Of a DNA stretch of 64,000 bases, positions 53,049 to 61,523 are shown piece after piece. The position numbers and the translations under genes are program-made. Origin of the DNA: an uncultured Alphaproteobacteria bacterium (GTDB lineage Bacteria > Pseudomonadota > Alphaproteobacteria > RF32 > CAG-239); the NCBI GenBank assembly GCA_944391405.1, contig CALXTN010000003.1, forward strand, positions 1-64,000. Direction: 5' to 3'. Each line of letters starts with the position of its first letter. Within the stretch, counting starts at the first letter, position 1. The notes beneath the pieces were generated by a model. That model saw only the letters and a program-made list of their open reading frames with translations, was not told where the DNA came from and did no database searches.

Positions 53049-53629
53049 TCGTTATTCTCTCCGTTATATAAAAAGTTTTGATACTTCTTTAAATTGTTAT
53101 ACACACTGCGAGACATATTGCTTTTTAGTACAGCTATATGTACCGTATTCTCCTTCTTTAAAGCTCTATCTAATTCATCTATACTAAATAAATTAAATTT
53201 TTCAAGATTTTTAGCAAAAACTGCTATTTTTTCCTTGCCATCATTGCCTGCATCTCGTGCTTCTATGATAAAATCTACTTTGTTTTTTTGAATTACCTCT
53301 TTAACTTTTTCAAAACCGCAAACAAGCACTCCGGCTTTTCTTGCCATATTCAAACTTGTTAGTGCTTTTTCTTTTATTAAATTCTCCACAATCTCAATAA
53401 AATTTTCCGAAATTCTTAAATTATGGCGACTTACTTTATGGAAAATCTTCTTTTCTATTGCTTTTATAACAGAGAGCCGATTACAGCTTACATACATGCC
53501 TTTTCCGGGGAGTTTTTTGTTAAAATCCGGTAAAAGTTCATTGTTTAGCTCAACAAACCGTAGCAACTCGTTACCAGGTTTGCTTACGCCTTCTACTATG
53601 CATTTACGCTCAATCAGCTCTCTTGACAT
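53045..53629 (-). CDS. YlxR/RnpM-type RNA-binding protein with L7Ae-like domain
   Basis: This 194-aa protein has a YlxR (DUF448) domain at residues about 5-75 ([31 protein letters not shown]) fused to a second RNA-binding domain of L7Ae type ([21 protein letters not shown] onward). The fusion between nusA and infB is the standard alphaproteobacterial arrangement. YlxR proteins bind RNA, including RNase P RNA in Firmicutes. Precise role here is unknown. GAGGA precedes the ATG. Confidence 0.88.
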   Translation of the reverse strand: MSRELIERKCIVEGVSKPGNELLRFVELNNELLPDFNKKLPGKGMYVSCNRLSVIKAIEKKIFHKVSRHNLRISENFIEIVENLIKEKALTSLNMARKAGVLVCGFEKVKEVIQKNKVDFIIEARDAGNDGKEKIAVFAKNLEKFNLFSIDELDRALKKENTVHIAVLKSNMSRSVYNNLKKYQNFLYNGENNE

Positions 53630-53640
53630 ATTTTCCTCGC

Positions 53641-55158
53641 TTATTGCTTATCTTCATCGGCAAACCAGTGTTCACGGGCTGCCATGATGATACGATTTGC
53701 TTCAACTTCGGTAATGACTCCATCACCTAAAATTTCAATCAATTCGTCTGCGGCTAGATCTGCTAAGTCATCCAATGTCTTTACGCCATTTTCAGCTAAG
53801 CTTATTATCATATCTTGATCAAGACCAGATATTGTCTTTAAGCTGTCATCAACACCCAAGGTCTTGCTCTTTTCAACAAATTCTTCATTACGCTTTTTAA
53901 CGAATTCTTTTGCTCTGCTTTGTAACTCAGCAGCTAAATCTTCATCAAAACCATCGATTGATGCCAATTCAGAAACATCTACCATCGCAATTTCATCAAC
54001 TGTTGAAAATCCTTCTGAAATCAGAACGTGCGCAATCATTTCATCTACATCTAATGCAGAAACAAAACGCTCTGATTTGATTCTATTTTCATTTGCGCGT
54101 CTTTCATGTTCTTGCTCTTCTGTTAAAATATCAATATCTGCACCTACTAATTGAGATGCTAATTTAACATTTTGTCCGCGACGTCCAATTGCCACAGAAT
54201 ATTGGTCTTCGGTTACAACAACTTCTATTCTGTTGTTTTCCTCATCCAAAACAACCTTGCTTACTTCTGCAGGAGCTAGCGCACTTACGATAAATTGAGC
54301 TTTATCTGCGGAGTATGGTACGATATCAATTTTTTCACCTTGTAATTCGGTTACAACTGCTTGAACACGAATACCTCTTAAACCAACGCATGCTCCTACT
54401 GGATCAATTGATGAATCTTTTGCTTTTACAGCAATTTTAGCTTTTGAACCAGGATCTCTGGCTACACCCATGATTTCAACTAAACCATCATAAATTTCAG
54501 GTACTTCTGATGTAAATAATTTAGCCATAAATTCTGGGCATGTTCTTGATAAGAAAATTTGCGGACCGCGGGTTTCACGACGTACATCCAAAACATAAGC
54601 TCTTACTCTGTCGCCATTTTTAAAATTTTCTCTCGGAATTAATTCATCTCTGCGTAAAATGGCTTCTGTTTTGCCCATATCTACAATAACATTACCAAAT
54701 TCCAGTCTTTTTACTGTACCATTGATAATGGTACCAATCTTTTCTTTATATTCTTCATATTGCTTATTACGTTCTGCTTCGCGGACCTTTTGCATAATGA
54801 CCTGCTTTGCTGTTTGAGCTGCAATACGACCAAAATCAATTGGTGGAAGCGGATCTATAATATATTCTCCGACTTTTACATCTGGATTTATTCTCTTTGC
54901 TTCTTCCAATGTTAACTCTGTTGTTTCATTTTCAATCTCATCAACAACAGCTCTATAGCGAGCCAATGTAATAGCTCCGGTTTTACGGTTTATGTTCACG
55001 CGAATATCATGTTCAAATCCGTATTTAGAACGTCCGGCTTTTTGAATAGCCTCTTCCATGGCTTTGAATACATCTTCGCGGTCTATATTTTTCTCTCTGG
55101 CAACAGTATCTGCCACCATTAGAATTTCTGGTCTGGGCATGTTTACTATATTTTCCAT
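53641..55158 (-). CDS. nusA: transcription termination/antitermination factor NusA
   Basis: This 505-aa protein has an N-terminal RNA polymerase-binding domain, S1 domain (GTIINGTVKRLEFGNVIVDMG near 145), KH1/KH2 (VGLRGIRVQAVVTELQGEKIDIV; VAIGRRGQNVKLASQLVG) and two C-terminal acidic helix-hairpin-helix AR2-like repeats. It binds RNA polymerase and nascent RNA and modulates pausing. AGAGGA precedes the ATG; it is coupled to rimP upstream by a 38-base gap. Confidence 0.97.
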   Translation of the reverse strand: MENIVNMPRPEILMVADTVAREKNIDREDVFKAMEEAIQKAGRSKYGFEHDIRVNINRKTGAITLARYRAVVDEIENETTELTLEEAKRINPDVKVGEYIIDPLPPIDFGRIAAQTAKQVIMQKVREAERNKQYEEYKEKIGTIINGTVKRLEFGNVIVDMGKTEAILRRDELIPRENFKNGDRVRAYVLDVRRETRGPQIFLSRTCPEFMAKLFTSEVPEIYDGLVEIMGVARDPGSKAKIAVKAKDSSIDPVGACVGLRGIRVQAVVTELQGEKIDIVPYSADKAQFIVSALAPAEVSKVVLDEENNRIEVVVTEDQYSVAIGRRGQNVKLASQLVGADIDILTEEQEHERRANENRIKSERFVSALDVDEMIAHVLISEGFSTVDEIAMVDVSELASIDGFDEDLAAELQSRAKEFVKKRNEEFVEKSKTLGVDDSLKTISGLDQDMIISLAENGVKTLDDLADLAADELIEILGDGVITEVEANRIIMAAREHWFADEDKQ

Positions 55159-55196
55159 AGTGTTCCTCTTTTATTGGGTTACGTCATATAATAAAA

Positions 55197-55700
55197 TTAG
55201 GCTTTTGATGTTTTATGAGATTTCAAATATCTTTCCCATAATTCATCGGTTAATATTATTTTTGCTTTTATTATCTGGGAGAACGGCACTTTATAGATGT
55301 TTTCTCCTTCTTCTAAGATAATTTCATCTTCTGCAGTTACTTCTTTGATTATCCCTTTGAAACGCTTCCTCTTTTCTATCAATTCACTCGTTTCAGCTTT
55401 AATCATTTCACCTTGGTAACGTTTAAAATGTTCTAGCTTTGTCAACGGTCTATCCAATCCGGGAGAGCTAACCTCCAAAGTATATTTATTCTCTATCGGA
55501 TCCTTTTCATCCAGTACCGCAGAGATAGCGCGACTAACTGTTGCACAATCATCTACTGTTAACTCTTCTTCATAATTTTTATGCTCAATCATAATTTGTA
55601 GTGTTGGATTGTTTTCACCGATAGTAGTTATTCTTACAATCTCATAACCTAAGTTTTCAACTATCGGTTCAATCATATCTGCCAAATAATGCTTTTGCAT
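55197..55700 (-). CDS. rimP: ribosome maturation factor RimP
   Basis: This 167-aa RimP protein is needed for 30S maturation. IEPIVENLGYEIVRIT is the N-terminal motif, DDCATVSRAISAVLDEKD the middle one, and YTLEVSSPGLDRPLTK the family signature. The in-frame ATG at 55754 lies beyond a hairpin, while AAGGAGA precedes ATG 55700, which is therefore chosen. First gene of the rimP-nusA-ylxR-infB-rbfA operon. Confidence 0.95.
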   Translation of the reverse strand: MQKHYLADMIEPIVENLGYEIVRITTIGENNPTLQIMIEHKNYEEELTVDDCATVSRAISAVLDEKDPIENKYTLEVSSPGLDRPLTKLEHFKRYQGEMIKAETSELIEKRKRFKGIIKEVTAEDEIILEEGENIYKVPFSQIIKAKIILTDELWERYLKSHKTSKA

Positions 55701-55726
55701 CCGTTTCTCCTTATTTATATTAACAA

Positions 55727-55753
55727 AAAAGCGGGGCTTTAACCCCACTTTCA
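55727..55753 (-). terminator. hairpin between the autotransporter gene and rimP
   Basis: GC-rich stem (GTGGGGTT / AACCCCAC-like arms around 55731-55751 with one G-T pair) followed by T6 on the minus strand. It is about 115 bases after the autotransporter stop and 27 bases before rimP: either the autotransporter terminator or an attenuator of rimP. Confidence 0.6.
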
Positions 55754-55866
55754 AGTTTTATGAAAGATTATGTGTTTTATATACCATAAAAAAATTTAAA
55801 ATAAAGCTTTTTTTACCTTTTTTCATAACTTTTTTATCTAACACTCTGTTATCTCTTTGTTTTATT

Positions 55867-58800
55867 TTAAAATTTATATTTCAACCCAACATCTACTTTT
55901 ATTGGATATTCTTTTTCAAGATATTGCATTAATTCTCCATAAACAGAAATATCTTTATAATCATAGTTTAATCTTGCTGAAATTATTCCTCTATCTCGTG
56001 AATCGGAATGTTCTATGTCGCGTAATTTATATGACCCGATTGTATCATTTATATGTGCATCTAAGCCTCGATACGGATCCGCAAATTCATGGTAGTAACC
56101 GGCGCCAAATCTAACATTTAATTTATGTCCTGGTGAAAACTCTATGTCTTTATCTATATATAAACCTAATGCACTTTCTACAGATAGTATATGAGAAGAT
56201 GCTATTTGCAATGCCATTTTTTCTTTACCTTCATCAATTGAATCTTGATACCACCCTATTGCATTTAATCCTATAAACGGCGTCAAATTGACTATGCCTA
56301 AATCCATTTTATATTGCAATTCGTTTAACCACCCATAAGTAATTTCTGTTGTATCAGCATCAAATGTTTGCTGATAACCTCTTCTGCTGTAGTCTCCGTC
56401 TGCGAATCCTAGTCTTGCCATGGATACTGCTGTGAATCCATTTTTATTATATGTTAAAGGAACATATCCTTGAACCATAAAACTCTTACGACTTGAATCA
56501 TTATTGTAATCCGTATTTGTATGCGTGAAACTCATACCCAAACCCAGACGATAATTATTGTTTATTTTCTTATCATACAGCGCATACATGCTTTGTGACG
56601 TAATTTCATATCCGCTCAATGTTCCTCTATCATCTCGCCCAATATATAAAGCATCTGCCCCAACCATTTTTCTTACATCCCCTCCTTCTTTGAAAAGTTC
56701 GGACATAATGGTTGAGTCTAAACTTCTTTGAACTTTCAAATTCTCTTGAGCCATATTAGGTATGATTGAAGTTCCAAATATATCTGCTTCTCTTTGTTCA
56801 TATTCTCTAGCTGATGATGTTGTTTTTAATGCATTAAACAAATCATTGTTTTTTTGATTATTGTAATTTGTTTCTAAATATGTCGCCTTATCTGAATCTG
56901 TTACTGAATCAAAATCTTTTATCTCCATTACAACATCATATTTACCTTCTTCGTTTTTGGTTATCCCCGCATTATATAAATATGAGTTCGAGCTCAAATT
57001 AATATCACTGATATCTTCTGCTGACAATGCATTTTCAACCATGGAAGTTGTATCAAAAGTATTAGTTACAACATTTGATGAAACTTTTAAATCTCCACTT
57101 ATACTTTCTTCTGCTTCAAATTTTCCGCCTTTATTTAAAACAACATTCCCTCCAAAATCATTTAAATTCATGTTGTCTATACTGGTTATTGTCCCACTGT
57201 TATCAATTGTCGCACCATTTTCTAATTTAATTGCAGCTCCATTATTACAATCTCCACCGCTACAACCTTCTCCGTTTATATTAATTGTACCATTATTGCT
57301 TACAACTGCTGTTGCTCCTGTTGCATATATACCTGTGTTGTTGCCATTTCCATTAACATTAATTGTTCCATTATTTATCACAACAGCCTTACCTGCTTCT
57401 GTACCGTCTGATTTAGCGTATATGCCGTAATTGTTACCATTACCATTAACATTAATCTCTCCATTTTCGCCATTAACGACATAACCTTTATCTAAATATA
57501 TACCATATGCATTTGCACCTTTTGTTGTTTCTACAGTGATGTTTGCATCATTAGTTATAGACGCCATCTCTCCTTTCATACCATATGCATCGGCTTTTCC
57601 TGAGGATTTTACATATATTGAGGAATTTTTTCCTGAATTATTTAATGTTGCATCTTTTCCATACATCCCTACTGCAATTCCCCCATTTGTACCACCAACT
57701 ACATCTACATTTATTTTTCCTATGACAGAGGCATCAGCATTTGTACTGTATGCGTTATAAGCTGTTCCATCTTGAATATAAATACCATAGTATTCTGCAT
57801 CCGAGTTCATTGAGACCGATTTTGCAGTTACATTAATTATTCCTGTAACATTTCCTTCAGAAATATCACTACTATTTTCATAATAAGCATTGTATACTGT
57901 TTTTGGTTGAGCATTTTCAGAGCTCTCACCCGTACTATAACTTGTTGCATAAATACCATACATTTTATTGGCTGCTCGAGATCCTGTTGATTCCAAATTT
58001 ATATTCCCTTCTACAGTACTTCTATCATTTACTAGTGCTGCATTATATATACGGCTTCCTTTGGTATTTATTGAATCGCTATAAATTCCAGCTACGGTTG
58101 ATACGTCATTTTTGGTGCCGTTAATATTGACAGATATATTTCCGATAGATTTTGTTGCTGTATTTTTATTTATTCCGGTGCTATATGCGTTAGCAATTGT
58201 TCCGCCATTACTTTGTATTCCAATTGCGTTTACTCTTCCCGTTGTACTATTATCTGTGATTCTAATATTTCCAACTGTTAATAATTCTACATCAGAGCCA
58301 GAATTGGTATATGAATTATATGCATTGCCTGCTGCGTATATTCCTATAATTTGAGAATTCATAGAACTATAGCCTTCTATTATTACATCAATATTACCCT
58401 CAGCTATTCCATTTCCATAAATTGCCGACGAACGAAAGGCATTATAGGTATTATTAAAAAGTAGTTCACTTTCACCTTCCTCATTTTGTCCAGCGTAAGT
58501 TTGTCTGGCTGAATATATACCATAAGCGCTTCCCCCCGCTGTATTCATTACTTTGATATTACCTGTACTGTTATACCCTTTTGCATTATATACACTTGTT
58601 TTGGTATTTGGAGAACCTTCAGCATATATTCCATACGCTTGCCCTGCTTCACTATTTGCTGTTACGGTTATATTGCCTACAGAACTAAAGTTTTGTATAA
58701 TATTATAATTTTTTTCAAATTGCGTTTCACTATTACTAATTGTATTATTACTATATATACCATATACGTTGCTATTACCGCTTACTGTAATATTTCCTTC

Positions 58801-61344
58801 CGCAACAGAATCGGATACGGCTGAATTTAAATATGCATAAGAATTATATGTCTTTCCTTTACTATTAGTTCCTTTTATTCCAATAGCATCTCCGGAACCT
58901 TCATGGGTTATATTAATATTTCCAACTGTGTGTACATTTGCATTAATACCATCACTTGTATATGCATAGCTATTATAAAGATTATTTCCGCCTTGCATGC
59001 CGACAATTGTACCTTTACTAGTTTCCTTTTTAATTATTTCTATATTTCCTTCAGCGTTATTATGACTACCCTCTAAGTCTGATCCTGTTCCATATGCAAA
59101 GCTATTATATATATCGTTTTCTGAACTGTTATACATACCATATATGGTTGATAAGGTATCTTCATCTTTGATTGTTATTGTTCCGTATGCAACATTATTG
59201 CATCCACCACCACAATTGTTGCCATTATTTATAACAGCAGAATTATATATGTCTGATTGCGAATATATTCCATATACAAAGTTACCCCCTGTATATTGGT
59301 TTGTAATGTTTATCGTGCCACTTACTGTACCAGCAGATGATAATGCATTGTATACACTACTAAAATAGGTTACATTCCCCTCTTCATCTATACTTTGTAT
59401 TGGTCTCATTCCATATACGTCGCGTAGAACCTCACTGTTTTCAACCGTTATAGTACTATTATTAATGTTAGAGTTATATGCACCGACTAAATCACCTTCT
59501 ACTTTCTCACAAAATCCTCCAGGTCCCATGCGCCATCCTTTATCAGTATCACAGCGACAAATACCCGTTTCAGGATCTTTGATATATCCTTCTGTTCCTG
59601 ATGCACATTCTGTTGTTACGCATGTATTATCTATTTGACTAAACTCATAGCCATCTGCGCAGCTTGAGCATTCTGGATTGACAGAGATTGGTGCTCTATT
59701 GTCTGCACACTCATATCCACAATGCTTTCCAGCAGAATCTATAGTTATTTTATATTGTGATGGACATATATCACAATCTGGTCCTGTCCATTCTTCTGCA
59801 CATAAATACTCTGATAATACGCAGGTATCTGTTGCGGTATCCAATGTGTATCCTGGCAAACATTGCTCACAATTTTCATCAAAATTAGGCTTACATATAC
59901 ACTCGTTTCCATGTTGCATATGATGGGGTTGTTCACATTTAATTTGCTTAATACATGTCATTTTATCATTTTCATAAAATTCAATATACCCATTTTCTAT
60001 ATCGCAAACACATACATTATTTTGTTGTATAAGATGAGGGTCTTTTGTTTCACACTGTAAATCAGGAAAACACAATCCACTAAATTTAAGATAATTTGGC
60101 GCACACTCTGAGCAATCTGCTCCCGTATATCCGGTATAACAATACTCGCATTGTTTGGTTTCTATATCATATTTTCCATGAGAATTACAATATAACTCAT
60201 TATAATTGTTCCATTCTTCAATATCTTCTTCTCCTTCCTGATATTCACCATCATCAGCTGTTTGAGAACACCCTCCATTATACGGATCTCCGGTATAACC
60301 TCGCGCTGCGTTACATATACATGTTGTTCCTTTATTTGTTGGTACGGAATTGGGATATGCTGCACACATATTTTCTTGGTAGCACATGTTCATTTCTGGA
60401 TCTTCCCATGTGTTATAGGGATAAGTACATTTTTTACATTTTTCTTGTACTTGATTTTCGCAATGTTCAATTGTTTTATAACACTGGCTATCATTTCCAT
60501 ATGTACCGTATCCTGCATCACATTCTTGGCATATATCCATATATTGGGTTCTGCAATTTGGTATATTTAAATAACACCGGCTTCCATCTCCTCCATGTAT
60601 TCCATATCCTGCCTCACATTTGGTGCATTTATCCCCTTTTTGAGATGTACAATGCTCTATTTGGCGATAACATACATTGCTTTGAAGATTGTATCCGTCT
60701 TTGCATTTTTCACATTTATCTTTAGTCTGATTGCTACAGTTTGCAACAGTTGCATAACACTTTGATGAATCTCCATAATTTCCATACCCATTATCACATT
60801 TACAAATTCCATCACTTTCATGACTATTGGGCGGGCAATTTACTCCTGGATTATCTGGATCTTCTGGATCCCCACCCTCTCCCTCGCTTCCACTATCGCT
60901 ACTTGTATCACCTCTAAATATATATGCGGCAGCGACAGCTCCTGCTGCTAACGCTGCTGTTCCGATTAAATAGGGCGAATCTGAGATATAACTCTTTACA
61001 GCTGTTTGCTTCGGCGATATTCCAAAAAAGCGTCTGTAAGCACTGTCCGGGATTTTCTCTAAACACTGAGGATGTTCATTAGCTCCATATGAAGATAGTA
61101 CTTTATACGCCTTATGATTTTGGCGAATAACCGAAAGACAGATTGCATTATACCCTCTTTCATCTATACTTTCCAGTGAGTATCCTTTTTGTATTAGATT
61201 TTCAATTTTTTGTGTATTGTTTCTTCCAGCAAGCTCATAAAATGCGCGCGCCACACTTATTTTTCCACCTGCTGCTCCGGCAAGCAAGGGGATACCAAAA
61301 ATCAAAACCATTAAAATGGTATATATTTTTTTATTTATTTTCAT
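55867..61344 (-). CDS. giant autotransporter: ankyrin-like, EGF-like Cys-rich and beta-solenoid passenger
   Basis: This 1825-aa protein has a signal peptide (residues 1-24) and an ankyrin-like pair (about 30-95, with NLIQKGYSLESIDERGYNAI-type helices). A second hydrophobic helix (about 125-143, LIGTAALAAGAVAAAYIF) and an acidic linker follow. Then come about 440 residues of EGF-like Cys modules (C170 to about 612, repeating CEKCKDGY / CxxCxxGY). A beta-solenoid (about 620-1400) has thirteen GN-I-x-V strands spaced with YGIY and YNA. A linker and a C-terminal autotransporter barrel (about 1555-1825, ending LKYKF) complete it. It should expose the passenger at the surface as an adhesin. GTG 61356 is possible, but ATG 61344 has the better upstream GAG. 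Confidence 0.85.
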   Translation of the reverse strand: MKINKKIYTILMVLIFGIPLLAGAAGGKISVARAFYELAGRNNTQKIENLIQKGYSLESIDERGYNAICLSVIRQNHKAYKVLSSYGANEHPQCLEKIPDSAYRRFFGISPKQTAVKSYISDSPYLIGTAALAAGAVAAAYIFRGDTSSDSGSEGEGGDPEDPDNPGVNCPPNSHESDGICKCDNGYGNYGDSSKCYATVANCSNQTKDKCEKCKDGYNLQSNVCYRQIEHCTSQKGDKCTKCEAGYGIHGGDGSRCYLNIPNCRTQYMDICQECDAGYGTYGNDSQCYKTIEHCENQVQEKCKKCTYPYNTWEDPEMNMCYQENMCAAYPNSVPTNKGTTCICNAARGYTGDPYNGGCSQTADDGEYQEGEEDIEEWNNYNELYCNSHGKYDIETKQCEYCYTGYTGADCSECAPNYLKFSGLCFPDLQCETKDPHLIQQNNVCVCDIENGYIEFYENDKMTCIKQIKCEQPHHMQHGNECICKPNFDENCEQCLPGYTLDTATDTCVLSEYLCAEEWTGPDCDICPSQYKITIDSAGKHCGYECADNRAPISVNPECSSCADGYEFSQIDNTCVTTECASGTEGYIKDPETGICRCDTDKGWRMGPGGFCEKVEGDLVGAYNSNINNSTITVENSEVLRDVYGMRPIQSIDEEGNVTYFSSVYNALSSAGTVSGTINITNQYTGGNFVYGIYSQSDIYNSAVINNGNNCGGGCNNVAYGTITIKDEDTLSTIYGMYNSSENDIYNSFAYGTGSDLEGSHNNAEGNIEIIKKETSKGTIVGMQGGNNLYNSYAYTSDGINANVHTVGNINITHEGSGDAIGIKGTNSKGKTYNSYAYLNSAVSDSVAEGNITVSGNSNVYGIYSNNTISNSETQFEKNYNIIQNFSSVGNITVTANSEAGQAYGIYAEGSPNTKTSVYNAKGYNSTGNIKVMNTAGGSAYGIYSARQTYAGQNEEGESELLFNNTYNAFRSSAIYGNGIAEGNIDVIIEGYSSMNSQIIGIYAAGNAYNSYTNSGSDVELLTVGNIRITDNSTTGRVNAIGIQSNGGTIANAYSTGINKNTATKSIGNISVNINGTKNDVSTVAGIYSDSINTKGSRIYNAALVNDRSTVEGNINLESTGSRAANKMYGIYATSYSTGESSENAQPKTVYNAYYENSSDISEGNVTGIINVTAKSVSMNSDAEYYGIYIQDGTAYNAYSTNADASVIGKINVDVVGGTNGGIAVGMYGKDATLNNSGKNSSIYVKSSGKADAYGMKGEMASITNDANITVETTKGANAYGIYLDKGYVVNGENGEINVNGNGNNYGIYAKSDGTEAGKAVVINNGTINVNGNGNNTGIYATGATAVVSNNGTININGEGCSGGDCNNGAAIKLENGATIDNSGTITSIDNMNLNDFGGNVVLNKGGKFEAEESISGDLKVSSNVVTNTFDTTSMVENALSAEDISDINLSSNSYLYNAGITKNEEGKYDVVMEIKDFDSVTDSDKATYLETNYNNQKNNDLFNALKTTSSAREYEQREADIFGTSIIPNMAQENLKVQRSLDSTIMSELFKEGGDVRKMVGADALYIGRDDRGTLSGYEITSQSMYALYDKKINNNYRLGLGMSFTHTNTDYNNDSSRKSFMVQGYVPLTYNKNGFTAVSMARLGFADGDYSRRGYQQTFDADTTEITYGWLNELQYKMDLGIVNLTPFIGLNAIGWYQDSIDEGKEKMALQIASSHILSVESALGLYIDKDIEFSPGHKLNVRFGAGYYHEFADPYRGLDAHINDTIGSYKLRDIEHSDSRDRGIISARLNYDYKDISVYGELMQYLEKEYPIKVDVGLKYKF

Positions 61345-61523
61345 ATATTTACTCACAAAGTAAGCTAATATCCATGGTTACACATACTTTCTTTGTGTCT
61401 ATTTTACCTGAAAATGTTTAAAAATTCGGTTAAGATTCATTGCCTTTTTTAAATTTGGCTTGATTTTGTGCGTTTTTATAGATAAAGTATGCTGAGTTTG
61501 TATTTTTAAGGATTTTTTTAGAA

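Noticed and set aside
57200-59480. Regularly spaced repeats considered as a CRISPR array.
   Set aside because: The repeats are coding (YGIY / GN-I-x-V strands of the beta-solenoid), diverged, and lack uniform repeats and spacers. No CRISPR array or cas gene was found in the window.
60096-60725. 209-aa ORF on the plus strand, and many other plus-strand ORFs between 56.9 and 61.4 kb.
   Set aside because: They are antisense frames of the repetitive autotransporter gene, with odd His/Tyr/Cys-rich composition and no ribosome-binding site.
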